A stretch of DNA of 64,000 bases, taken from Candidatus Pullichristensenella avicola. GTDB lineage: Bacteria > Bacillota > Clostridia > Christensenellales > Aristaeellaceae. Location of the stretch: the NCBI GenBank assembly GCA_018711655.1, contig DVIA01000055.1:1-64000 (forward strand), given 5' to 3'. The notes under the pieces are model-generated. The model made no database searches and was not told the DNA's origin. It was given only the letters and a program-made list of their open reading frames with translations. Position 1 is the stretch's first letter. Each line of letters begins with the position of its first letter. The position numbers and the translations under genes were made by a program. Of this stretch, positions 18,548 through 27,036 are shown in pieces.

Positions 18548-18569
18548 AACTTTTTCCGATCTTTTCCGT
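18548..18569 (+). promoter_or_regulatory. Possible ECF-sigma promoter of the SH3b cluster
   Basis: AAC (18548-18550), a 16-bp spacer and CGT (18567-18569) match the AAC-N16-CGT pattern of many ECF sigma factors, 58 bp upstream of the SH3b gene. An ECF sigma gene lies 6 kb downstream in the same cluster. The motif is short, so chance occurrence is possible. Confidence 0.4.
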
Positions 18570-18627
18570 TTTACTAGTGAAAAGGTAAGCTGCAGCACCT
18601 GAAATGATTTGAAGAGAGGGAAGAAAC

Positions 18628-19968
18628 ATGAAACGGGCAATTGCGATATTATTAACATTTCTGCTGGTTCTTTCCAGTGCGGGCGCGCTGGCTTCGGAAA
18701 GTTACTATATTGGCACCATGCGCGTTGTGAACTGCGAGGAGTGGGTATCATTGCGAGTGGAGCCAAGTATTAGTTCTGATTATGTGGATACTGTTCCGTT
18801 GGGGGCAGTCGTATATGCTTACTACTATAACGAAGAATTTACGCGCTGCTACTACTACGGGTGGGGATACATCAAAAACGAGTATCTTACAATCGAAGAA
18901 GCCTATAATCCCACAGGACTGGGCAGTGTTGAACGAGCTTTTGGTGAATCAGGCTTCTGGGAGCTTTATCCGGATTATGAAGCCTTTGATTTGCCGTATG
19001 CAAACACGACACATACAGGTGGATGGATAGAAGCCCAATATCTGTTTTCTACTGGAAGTCGTCAATATACCGTAGTCAACTGTGAATCCTTCGTTTCGCT
19101 ACGGCAGGAAGCAGATGATTCGACAGATCGAATATTGAAGGTGCCTCTGGGTGCGACTGTCTATGTCAATGGCCTCTGGCACGGCTGGGCGTTGAGTGAA
19201 TATCAAGGACGCTACGGCTGGATCAAGACGCAGTATCTTGAGCTTTCCGATCCTTACTATACCGATTCAAACGAGGGCGATTACAATTCTTCTTATGAAG
19301 ATGAAGGCGATTCCTGCGATGATCCCGGCTACTATCTTGGCGGTATGTATGTGGTCAACTGTGAGGAATGGATTTCCCTTCGGGAATATGCAAGCACAAG
19401 TTCCGCTCGCCTCGATCAAATCCCTCTGGGAACATTTCTGGAAGCGTATCAGGTGGACGATCGATTTGCACGCGTTAACTATAACGGCATGACGGGCTAT
19501 GTGCTGTTGGAGTATTTGAGCTATGACCCGCCCATGGCAACACAGCGCCCATCCACATCTTCCGGCTCGTCTAATTCTTCCTCGACGCAGCAATATGGGG
19601 CGTGGAGCGACTGGCAGGATGCGCCTGTATCGCCTTCGAACACGCGACAGGTCGAAACCCGCACTGTTTACGGCTACTACTACTTCGCCTGTCCCAACTG
19701 CGGAAATCATGTGCATGTATGGGATTACGGCGATCCCACCTGGTGCGGTGGCTGTGGCTACTCCGGATCGATTCAAAGCGGTTGGGTGTCGGTGTTTACT
19801 GCCAACGCCTATGACTACAATAACCCCGCCGCCTCGCTGAACGACTGGCAGGGAACGGGAAGGTATTATTACGACGATCCCAGCTACGGCAGGCTCTTCG
19901 CTTGGATCGACAGCGGCAACCCCGCACCGAATGGCAAGACTCAGTACCGCTATCGGGACATCGCATAA
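18628..19968 (+). CDS. Secreted SH3b-repeat protein with C-terminal Cys-pair domain
   Basis: The 446-residue protein has a signal peptide (MKRAIAILLTFLLVLSSAGALA) and three SH3b-like repeats at about 30-87, 148-205 and 231-292, each with a VVNCEEWVSLR-like opening and a GYI/GWI..YL end. A Ser-rich linker (about 310-325) leads to a domain with two CxxC pairs (ACPNCGNHVHVW and WCGGCGYSG), probably zinc binding. SH3b repeats usually bind peptidoglycan or adhere; no catalytic domain is visible. AGAGAGGGAAG supports the start. It heads a cluster of related exported proteins. Confidence 0.8.
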   Translation: MKRAIAILLTFLLVLSSAGALASESYYIGTMRVVNCEEWVSLRVEPSISSDYVDTVPLGAVVYAYYYNEEFTRCYYYGWGYIKNEYLTIEEAYNPTGLGSVERAFGESGFWELYPDYEAFDLPYANTTHTGGWIEAQYLFSTGSRQYTVVNCESFVSLRQEADDSTDRILKVPLGATVYVNGLWHGWALSEYQGRYGWIKTQYLELSDPYYTDSNEGDYNSSYEDEGDSCDDPGYYLGGMYVVNCEEWISLREYASTSSARLDQIPLGTFLEAYQVDDRFARVNYNGMTGYVLLEYLSYDPPMATQRPSTSSGSSNSSSTQQYGAWSDWQDAPVSPSNTRQVETRTVYGYYYFACPNCGNHVHVWDYGDPTWCGGCGYSGSIQSGWVSVFTANAYDYNNPAASLNDWQGTGRYYYDDPSYGRLFAWIDSGNPAPNGKTQYRYRDIA

Positions 19969-20082
19969 CGTATGCCTCTGAGCGTATCCTTGGCCTGATG
20001 ACTATGCGTTTTTAATTACGGCTGCATCCGAATCCATTGCATACTGTTCATATTTTGAGCGTAAGGAAAGGAGAATTCAATC

Positions 20083-20322
20083 ATGTTTACGACTTATGGC
20101 CATCGAAAACTGTTGTATGTACTGACCGCAGTGCTGTTGATCTTCGTCATCATGCTGGCGCTGACCGGCTGTGAAAGGCGTGGAATCTGTGAAAACTGCC
20201 AACAGGAGGAGGTTCTGAGTGAATATATTTGCACGGGAGGAGGGGGTAGACGAGGTGACGAAGGGAAAACAGTTTACTTGTGTGATTATTGTAGGCAGTA
20301 CTATAAATTCATGGGATATTGA
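20083..20322 (+). CDS. Small Cys-rich lipoprotein
   Basis: The 79-residue product has a hydrophobic N-terminus and the lipobox LTGC, so it is probably lipid-anchored. The mature part has CENC and LCDYC pairs that could bind metal, separated by a Gly-rich stretch. AAGGAAAGGAG lies before the ATG. I do not recognise a family. It lies between two SH3b proteins and is likely part of the same exported set. Confidence 0.65.
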   Translation: MFTTYGHRKLLYVLTAVLLIFVIMLALTGCERRGICENCQQEEVLSEYICTGGGGRRGDEGKTVYLCDYCRQYYKFMGY

Positions 20323-20368
20323 CGCCCAAGCTGATCCACAACGAATCGCTTAAAAGGAGGATTTGAAC

Positions 20369-21343
20369 ATGAAAAGGTGTCTCGTGCTGTTTCTGATTCT
20401 GGCAATGCTCCTGCCTGTGCTGCCCGCACAGGCGATGGGAGCGTACCTGGGGCGCTTGCAGGTGATCAACTGCAACGAATGGGTGTCCTTGCGCGAATAC
20501 CCCAACAAGAATTCCAACCGGCTGACCACGGTTCCGTTGGGCGCATATGTCGACGGTTATTACTACAACAGTGAATTTGTCGAGTGCTACTACAACGGCC
20601 AATGGGGCTACATCCTCTCCACCTACCTGAGCAACGGCAACAGCTCTAGTTCTGCTGCCAGCTTTGACAGCAACTATCTGGGCAAGAAGATGGTCATCAA
20701 TTGCAATGAGTTCGTCACCCTGCGTTCCGGGCCTTCCACATCGGCCAGCGCCGTTACTCGCGTGGCCAAAGGTGAAGAAGTGGACTGCTATTACTACAAC
20801 GACACCTTTACTTACTGCTACTACAACGGGCTGAGCGGCTACATTCTCTCCAAGTACCTGGGGACGTCCGGGAGTTATGGTGGAGGTTATACACCAAGCT
20901 ATGGCTACTGCAACGGCGAATACATGGGGCACCTCCGGGTAATCAATTGTCAGGAATGGGTCTCCCTGCGCCAGTATGCAAGCAAGGATTCCGCCCGACT
21001 GGCCACAGTTCCGCTGGGTGCCTATGTCGAAGCCTATTATTACGACAGTGAGTTTGCTTATTGCTATTACAATGGCCGGTGGGGATATATCCTCTCCACT
21101 TATCTGAGTAGTACGGACGGCTCTAGCTCTGCTGCCAGCTTCGGAAGCAATTACCTGGGCAAGAGGACGGTCATCAACTGCAATGAATTCGTCACCCTGC
21201 GTTCGCGGCCTTCCACATCGGCCAGCGCCGTCACCCGCGTAGCCAAGGGCGAAGAAGTGGATTGCTACTACTACAATGGTACTTTCACCTATTGCTACTA
21301 CAACGGCATGAGCGGTTATATCCTCACAAATTATCTCGGATAG
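20369..21343 (+). CDS. Secreted four-repeat SH3b protein
   Basis: The 324-residue protein has a signal peptide (MKRCLVLFLILAMLLPVLPAQA) and four SH3b repeats. Repeats 1 and 3 share VINCxEWVSLR; repeats 2 and 4 share VINCNEFVTLRS and VTRVAKGEEVDCYYYN. Each repeat has a CYYNG core and a GYIL..YL end, an unusually Cys- and Tyr-rich form. AAAGGAGG lies 8 bp before the ATG at 20369, which is preferred over a TTG at 20363. No enzyme domain is present, so binding or a structural role is likely. Confidence 0.8.
   Translation: MKRCLVLFLILAMLLPVLPAQAMGAYLGRLQVINCNEWVSLREYPNKNSNRLTTVPLGAYVDGYYYNSEFVECYYNGQWGYILSTYLSNGNSSSSAASFDSNYLGKKMVINCNEFVTLRSGPSTSASAVTRVAKGEEVDCYYYNDTFTYCYYNGLSGYILSKYLGTSGSYGGGYTPSYGYCNGEYMGHLRVINCQEWVSLRQYASKDSARLATVPLGAYVEAYYYDSEFAYCYYNGRWGYILSTYLSSTDGSSSAASFGSNYLGKRTVINCNEFVTLRSRPSTSASAVTRVAKGEEVDCYYYNGTFTYCYYNGMSGYILTNYLG
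20645..21343 (+). repeat. Intragenic tandem duplication, period 477 bp
   Basis: The block starting TCTAGTTCTGCTGCCAGC at 20645 recurs at 21122 as TCTAGCTCTGCTGCCAGC, and the following roughly 215 bp encode nearly identical SH3b repeats 2 and 4. Repeats 1 and 3 are similar but more diverged. A two-repeat unit was duplicated within the gene. Confidence 0.8.
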
Positions 21344-21357
21344 AATGGAGAATGGGC

Positions 21358-22437
21358 ATGAAGAAATGGTTTTGTTTCCTGTTGGTAGCTTTTTTGATTC
21401 ATGGTGGTGTGCTGGCAGAGGAGATGCATACTGGCTTGGATGGATATATCCGCCTCGATGAAGACTTTTACTGCCTCGAGCGCGACGGCCTTTACCGATT
21501 TGAGGGCACCTGCCGTCAGCAATTGTGTACTGTCGAACTGAATGTGAGAGGCGGGCTTGTATGCGATGGTGAAACGGCACACGCGCTCAGTCCGCAAGGT
21601 GAGATCATCCGCATGGATCTGCAAAGCGGCGAAGTAACGTTGGCGGAGCATACTACAGCGGATATGAAGATGGATCGGATTGTCGCGTATATCGACGGCT
21701 GGTATTACCTGCTGGGCAATTTTAGCGAGATGAGCTTTTACACGCTCTATGCTCTACGCGATGGGGAACTTCTGCCTATTGTGGACGGCGCGGGCACCGC
21801 TTTCCAATGGGGAGAGAATGTGATCGTAGGGGAATATACCTACGATATGGACAGTGGCTGGCTATGTGCCGTTTCCATAAAGGATCAAAGACCGACCGTG
21901 CAGGAGATCAGCGCAACTGCCTACTCAGCGGCGGTATCAAGTGACGAGCTTTACTACTGGGAAGGCGTTGCTTCTGTCGATGAAGGTATAGAAGATGTGG
22001 TGCTCATTCGCCTTTCGGCAGATGGACGCGAGGTGCTTGCGCAGGCTGGAACGGATCAGTTCTACATCCGCCCTTTCTTTGGAGACTTTGCATGCCTGAT
22101 TCTGAATGATTCCAGTGACGTCATGGTGTTTTCTCTGCATGATGGAAGCGCACGGCGCGTGACCAGAGGCTCCCGTGACTTCAGCACGTGGAACTACTAT
22201 ATGGAATGGCTCGCCGATCCGGTTACCGGCACAGTGTTCAGTTACGATCCAAACTCCGGAACGCTGTATATGGAATGTGATGGCAGCAACTGGGAAACGA
22301 GCGCCGAATACTCCTGTGATCTTCCCGCAAATAATTCAGTAGCGCGCAATGGCGAAAACAAGGTGCTTGATATCTATGGCGGCGTTCTCATCTATCGTAA
22401 CGATGCGGATGATGCCCGTCTCTATTGGACGATGTAA
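21358..22437 (+). CDS. Exported protein of unknown function, possibly beta-propeller
   Basis: The 359-residue protein has a signal peptide (MKKWFCFLLVAFLIHGGVLAEE). The mature part has recurring short beta-strand motifs such as GYIRLDEDFYCLERDGLYRF, VAYIDGWYYLLGNF and SSDELYYWEGVAS, which resemble the DUF5050-like propellers of Firmicutes surface proteins. No catalytic motif is evident. The ATG at 21358 is 8 bp from TGGAG; one at 21352 is too close. Confidence 0.6.
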   Translation: MKKWFCFLLVAFLIHGGVLAEEMHTGLDGYIRLDEDFYCLERDGLYRFEGTCRQQLCTVELNVRGGLVCDGETAHALSPQGEIIRMDLQSGEVTLAEHTTADMKMDRIVAYIDGWYYLLGNFSEMSFYTLYALRDGELLPIVDGAGTAFQWGENVIVGEYTYDMDSGWLCAVSIKDQRPTVQEISATAYSAAVSSDELYYWEGVASVDEGIEDVVLIRLSADGREVLAQAGTDQFYIRPFFGDFACLILNDSSDVMVFSLHDGSARRVTRGSRDFSTWNYYMEWLADPVTGTVFSYDPNSGTLYMECDGSNWETSAEYSCDLPANNSVARNGENKVLDIYGGVLIYRNDADDARLYWTM

Positions 22438-22461
22438 TTCAGCAGAAGGAGCAAATGTTCG

Positions 22462-24104
22462 ATGAAAAAATGGAAAACCACCAAGCGCCGCATGGCCGCT
22501 GCGTTGGCGGCAATCCTAATTCTTGCTGCCATGCCAGTTGCCCGCGCGGTGGAGCTGCGCGCCAGCTTGTGGCTGACCGATCCGTCCGCCGATGTATTGT
22601 ACAATGTAGATCAGTCATTGGAGCTTCTTTCGGGCATATCGGTGGCCCCGGGTGAGGAATTCTCCCTTTGCAGCGCCGTCTCTTCCGCCAGTTTCGGCAT
22701 GGCGGAAGATGGCAGCGGGCAGACCGTGTACGGCGGTGGATTGGACAGAGTGGCAACTGTTCTTGGCTGAGCGCTGTGCTCCGGCGGCTATGAGATTCTT
22801 GAAAGTCATTCCTTCAGCGAAGCGTTTGCCGGCGGCTATCTGGCTGAAGGCGAAGAAAGCATGCGCATTGACCTGAAAAACGACTTCGATCTGCGTTTTG
22901 TGAATTCGTTTGATCAGCATACGACCATCTATTGTTCGTGAGAGGAGAACGTGCTCCATTGCACACTGGTGCTTGGGGAGGTCATTTCTTCTGCACCACC
23001 AGAAACTGCGGCGGAAACGACGATACTGATTCCAAACGTCAATGAATTTCTCAGCCTGCGGGCTGAGCCTTCCACCTCTGCTGCTGTGCTAGAGAAGGTG
23101 TTGCCGGGCACGCGGATGGAAATGCTGGGCGCATCAGGCGGATTCTACTACGTTCGTGTGGAAGGAAGTGGAAGCGTGGGCTATGTACATTCCGGTTATG
23201 TGAAGATTCTGGGGGTTGAAGACGAACGCTGGCCCTACAGTTATGAACAGATGGTGGCGGATGTAGAGGATATGGTCGAAAATTCCGAAGGCCGTCTCAT
23301 CTGCGAAGAGTTGTCGCTTAGTCTGGATGGACGAAGCATTCCCATATTGCGCTTTGGCGACATACAAGCGCAAAACCATGTGCTCATCCAGGCAGGCATT
23401 CACGGCCGCGAATACATCACCAGCCGCCTGGTTGTCGATCTACTCGACGATCTGTTGGTTAGCTGCCCGGATGGCATGGATGATGTGATGTTCCACATCT
23501 TTCCCATGGTAAACCCAGACGGTGTGGTCATCTCACAACTGGGCCCGGATGCAATCAATGATCGCACCTTGGCCGAAGCTGTGCGCGCAATGTTGGCCGG
23601 CGAAAACGCCAACCACAGCATGTGGAAGTCAAACGCTCGAGGCACCGATCTGAACCGAAATTTTCCTGAAGAATGGGAGTCCCTGACCGGGCGTGAACCC
23701 GGCAGCTCCCCTATCGCGGCGACACGCCGTTGAGCGAGCCAGAGTCGCAAGCCCTTGCAGAGTATTTGAAACGCTACGATTTCAAGGCTACTGTCAGCTA
23801 TCATTCATATGGCAGTGTCATCTACTGGGAGGGAGCGTATACTCCGGAACTGAATGGGCTCAATTATTCTCTGGCGATGCTGTTTTCGCAAAAATGTGGC
23901 TATGCACTGGGCACAAACGAGGCAACCAGCGTCGAGCGCGGCGGCTTCAAGGATTGGGCGCTCGGAACCTGCGGCATCCCCAGCGTGACCATCGAAATCG
24001 GCGCGGTGGACTGCTTCGGCAGCCCGGATGAATACACAGGCATTCTCATCAACCACAAGGGAAGCTGGCAAATGCTTGCAGATTGGGTTGTGAGCAACGC
24101 CTGA
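22462..24104 (+). pseudogene. VanW-SH3b-M14 carboxypeptidase fusion, inactivated
   Basis: One long gene can be traced. A signal peptide is followed by a VanW-like domain (VAPGEEFSLCSAVSSASFG, GGGLDRVATVL) and an SH3b domain (VNEFLSLRAEPSTSAAVLEK). A zinc carboxypeptidase M14 domain follows, with the HxxE motif in IQAGIHGREYI, DLNRNFPEEW, VSYHSYGSVIYW and the catalytic Glu in VTIEIG. It is interrupted by in-frame TGA at 22768-22770 and 22939-22941 and by a frameshift near 23710. The intact form would have been an exported cell-wall peptidase. Confidence 0.8.
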
Positions 24105-24143
24105 GAAATACATCTGGAACGCAAAACAGAAGGGAGAAAAACT

Positions 24144-24407
24144 ATGCATGGATTGAGTAAGCTGGCGACGGTGCTTGGTTGGATACTGCTCCTAGTGGGC
24201 GTCGCCGTGTTCGTCATCATGATCGCCGGGGGGATCAGCGGCGAGGAAATGGACGCCGCCTATGGCATCGGCCAAGGCCTTGGTCTCATCTCCTATCTGG
24301 AGCCCGCCGAGCAACTTTGGTTAATGCTGGGGCATCATCGCTTCACGCTTCTGATCGTCGGTCTGGCGCTGATTGTCGTCGGCAGGGTTACGGCGCGTAA
24401 ACAATGA
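24144..24407 (+). CDS. Small membrane protein
   Basis: The 87-residue product has two hydrophobic segments (about 9-30 and 65-82) around a Gly-rich polar loop. GAAGGGAG precedes the ATG. I do not recognise a family. Confidence 0.6.
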   Translation: MHGLSKLATVLGWILLLVGVAVFVIMIAGGISGEEMDAAYGIGQGLGLISYLEPAEQLWLMLGHHRFTLLIVGLALIVVGRVTARKQ

Positions 24408-24587
24408 GCGCCCCATTGCAGAATAGGTAGACGGAAAGCCGGCCGTTTCGCGCTTAAGAGAATACGTCGACAACGTTGTGAAGGGAAGAACGGCTTCCAA
24501 TTCCCCTCTGCCGCGCATATAATTTTCGATTTGTCATGATCTGGGCTGACCCAAAAGTGATTGTCCCAGCTCCGTTCACGTCAGGCA

Positions 24588-24617
24588 TTGACATATTTAT
24601 GTGTTTTTTGATATGAT
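24588..24617 (+). promoter_or_regulatory. Promoter of the second ECF sigma gene
   Basis: TTGACA (24588-24593), an 18-bp AT-rich spacer and TATGAT (24612-24617) lie 35 bp upstream of the sigma start. Just before it, at about 24541-24569, are CTGGG and CCCAG arms of a loose hairpin. Confidence 0.7.
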
Positions 24618-24652
24618 ATGGTTAAATATACGATTATCAGGGGAGTGGCGGG

Positions 24653-25192
24653 ATGGGAGCGTATACTAATGAAGAATTGGAGCGGATCATCTATCGGTTT
24701 AAGGACATGGTCTACCGGGTAGCTATGACGCATACGAGAAATGCATCAGAAGTGGATGATATATTTCAAGAGGTATTTCTTCGACTGGTGAGACAGAAAA
24801 AACCGTTCGACGATGATGCCCACTTGAAGGCATGGCTTTTGCGCGTAACGATCAACTGTGCCTGCGATCTGCATCGCGCGCCATGGACAAAGCGTACGGT
24901 CAGTTATGAAGATGAACTGGAGAAGAATAGAAAAGGAGGAAATGCTTTTTTTGAGCCTGTAATGTGGCTTGCAGACGATGGCCCGGATGATTTTATGCGG
25001 GAAGTAACACTTGAAGCAGTCAGGGCATTGCCGCAAAGACTCCGCAGCGTGATTTTTCTGTTCTACTACGAAGGAATGAACATCGCTGAGATTGCAGACA
25101 TGCTGAACATTCAACCAAACGCAGTAAAAACACGACTTTCGCGAGCGCGAGGAAAATTAAAAAAAGCATTGGGAGCATCACTGTATGTGTGA
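24653..25192 (+). CDS. ECF RNA polymerase sigma factor
   Basis: The 179-residue protein has sigma region 2 (FKDMVYRVAMTHTRNASEVD, then EVFLRLVRQKKPF and AWLLRVTINCACDLHR) and region 4 (VRALPQRLRSVIFLFYYEG and IAEIADMLNIQPNAVKTRLS). It resembles the SigV/RpoE-like group common in Clostridia. GGGGAG precedes the ATG. An anti-sigma gene overlaps its 3' end by 8 bp but is truncated. GC content is lower than in the core genes. Confidence 0.92.
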   Translation: MGAYTNEELERIIYRFKDMVYRVAMTHTRNASEVDDIFQEVFLRLVRQKKPFDDDAHLKAWLLRVTINCACDLHRAPWTKRTVSYEDELEKNRKGGNAFFEPVMWLADDGPDDFMREVTLEAVRALPQRLRSVIFLFYYEGMNIAEIADMLNIQPNAVKTRLSRARGKLKKALGASLYV

Positions 25193-25318
25193 TAAAGACA
25201 TGAAGAACAATAAAGCAATAAAATTTGGCGCGGAGTTGAGCGATATGCATGCTCCGGAAGAATTGGTGCAAAAAACGTTGGCCGCTATGCATGCAGAAAA
25301 TGAACGGTTAGCAAGGGC
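25185..25318 (+). pseudogene. Anti-sigma factor gene, N-terminal remnant
   Basis: The ATG overlaps the sigma stop, the usual coupling for an anti-sigma gene. The frame reads AIKFGAELSDMHAPEELVQK and KTLAAMHAENERLARA, typical of the cytoplasmic part of these factors. It then passes at about 25315 into a binding-protein fragment in another frame and stops at 25382. The membrane and outer domains are missing. Confidence 0.65.
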
Positions 25319-25596
25319 GGATGGCATTGGAAGCTCTAGGGAAGAGTCCCGAAGATATCCATGTTTTCGGCGGGGTATCTAGCGATGAAGCTTATGACGT
25401 TCTGCGTGCAGCAGCAGCGGGTGAACCTAGCTTTATGATAGGCGGTTGGGGCGTAGATGCGCGCATTGTTGCAACAAAAACACTTGAAGCCGCAGGTAGG
25501 CATTTTCTGGGATTGGAACAAGAACAATATCAAATCGCCGAGGCGCTGATTATTACTAAGGAAAACGTGAATACCTATTATCCGGAAGAGGGATAG
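25319..25596 (+). pseudogene. Periplasmic substrate-binding protein, C-terminal fragment
   Basis: The open frame reads MALEALGKSPEDIHVFGGVSS and continues through IGGWGVDARIVATKTLEAA to a stop at 25594-25596. This resembles the C-terminal lobe of sugar-type (ribose-binding-like) ABC binding proteins. The N-terminal lobe and signal peptide are absent, and it abuts the truncated anti-sigma gene. Confidence 0.55.
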
Positions 25597-25725
25597 GTTG
25601 TTTCTGCGCTGCGGCGGATTCCATCGCCGGAACTTCGCCGCAGCACAAATTATTCTCAGGAACATTGACAATGCCGCAGAAAAAGGCTAATATTTCCATA
25701 TGGTTATTAATGGAAATACGGGTAG

Positions 25726-26973
25726 GTGACCGATTTGAAGTACTTTTGTAAGCATAATGAGGTCAGAGGAAATATAAGCCAATTGGAAATCAAGCGTGCA
25801 AATTTGGCCAGAGTTTTTTCGCTGATTGAAAAGAAGCATGGCTTATCTCGCACCTCAATTGCCAAGGAAGTACACTTAACAAAGGCAACGGTTTCTTCGC
25901 TTGTGGATGAACTCTGCGAAAAGGGTTTAGTGATGCAGATTGGAATGGGAGAATCCGTTACGGGAAGAAAACCCATTCTCCTGGAGATCAACCCTGATGG
26001 AGCCATGTTTCCAGTGCTCGTTCTCCGACCTACGGGGATACGCTATATGCTATACAATCTGTGCTTTGAACAATTGGAAACGGTTTTTAGGCCGTTTCCG
26101 GCCGGATTCCGAGAGGACGGAGAAAGCGCCTCGGATAAGATTGCAAGCATTGCACTGGAACTTTTGCACAAGGACGCCCAAAAAATCAACTGGGATAAGG
26201 TGCCCACAGTCTGCCTGTGTTATCCCGGATCATTTCGCTGGGACAGAAACCTATTCTCTTCGTCTGTATTGCAAACGCGTACAAAGGCTGAATTTGTGCA
26301 AAAGATTTATGCAAACATCAAAGGGAAGCCGTTGTTTTTGGAAAATGAATCTACATGCGTCGCTTATGCAGAGATGTGCGCCCGTTATGGCCAGAATGAA
26401 GATATGGTATTTATCAATATTAGCGATGGCATTGGCCATGAGAGGATCGAGAAAGGCAGAATGCGTTGCAAGGATGATGAAACGCCTTTAGAGTTCGGAC
26501 ACATCACTATTAATATGAACGGCCGTGAGTGCCTGTGCGGCAATCGGGGCTGTGTAGAGCGTTACGTCAGTTGCAGCGCAATTGTTAAGGACGTTGTTGA
26601 CAAGATTCGCGAGGGCGAAAAATCTATGGTGACAGATTTGGTAGGGGGAGACTTGGACGCTGTGAGCATTGACACCCTTCGCCTCGCCAGCGAGGCAAAC
26701 GATCAATTGGTAAATAGCGTTTTGAGGGAGGCGTCACGTTGCTTGGCATACGCTATTAACAATCTAACGTGTGTGCAAAACACAGGGGAGATTGTCCTTG
26801 GTGGCGGCATTGAACGGGTGGGCGAGCGATTTTTGAACTTTGTCAGGGAATCCATCGCTTGTATTGGCTGCCGAAACAAGATGGATCGCGTCCAGGTTTC
26901 CTATACGGTTCTGAAGGAGAATGCCGATAGCGAAGGAATTGTTCGCCAGTATGTAGACTCCTATATGCCGTAG
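25726..26973 (+). CDS. ROK-family transcriptional regulator
   Basis: The 415-residue protein has an N-terminal winged helix (HGLSRTSIAKEVHLTKATVS) and a ROK domain with the zinc motif CLCGNRGCVERY and GEIVLGGGIERVGERF. Such proteins usually repress sugar-use genes and respond to a sugar ligand. A GTG at 25726 is used here; an in-frame TTG at 25735 is as likely because AGGTGA lies 6 bp upstream of it. It is followed by a PIG-L deacetylase gene 63 bp away. GC is low compared with the core. Confidence 0.88.
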   Translation: MTDLKYFCKHNEVRGNISQLEIKRANLARVFSLIEKKHGLSRTSIAKEVHLTKATVSSLVDELCEKGLVMQIGMGESVTGRKPILLEINPDGAMFPVLVLRPTGIRYMLYNLCFEQLETVFRPFPAGFREDGESASDKIASIALELLHKDAQKINWDKVPTVCLCYPGSFRWDRNLFSSSVLQTRTKAEFVQKIYANIKGKPLFLENESTCVAYAEMCARYGQNEDMVFINISDGIGHERIEKGRMRCKDDETPLEFGHITINMNGRECLCGNRGCVERYVSCSAIVKDVVDKIREGEKSMVTDLVGGDLDAVSIDTLRLASEANDQLVNSVLREASRCLAYAINNLTCVQNTGEIVLGGGIERVGERFLNFVRESIACIGCRNKMDRVQVSYTVLKENADSEGIVRQYVDSYMP

Positions 26974-27036
26974 AATAGAAAAACACACATATGTATGCCG
27001 AAATTGTGTAATTGACAAAGAAATAAGGAGGACAAT

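Larger units (their letters stand above)
17979..18627. other. Gene-free stretch with promoters and hairpins
   Basis: About 650 bp without a gene. It holds a sigma-A-type promoter (18055-18083), a hairpin with GCGGCAG/CTGCCGC arms near 18091-18118, a second hairpin CTGCCTG/CAGGCAG near 18378-18404, and an ECF-like promoter at 18548-18569. AT content rises sharply towards the SH3b gene, suggesting a junction of different origins. Confidence 0.5.

Noticed and set aside
22768-22941. UGA recoded as Trp in the VanW-SH3b-M14 gene
   Set aside because: Many intact genes in the window end with TGA, and the same gene also has a frameshift, so simple decay explains the stops.
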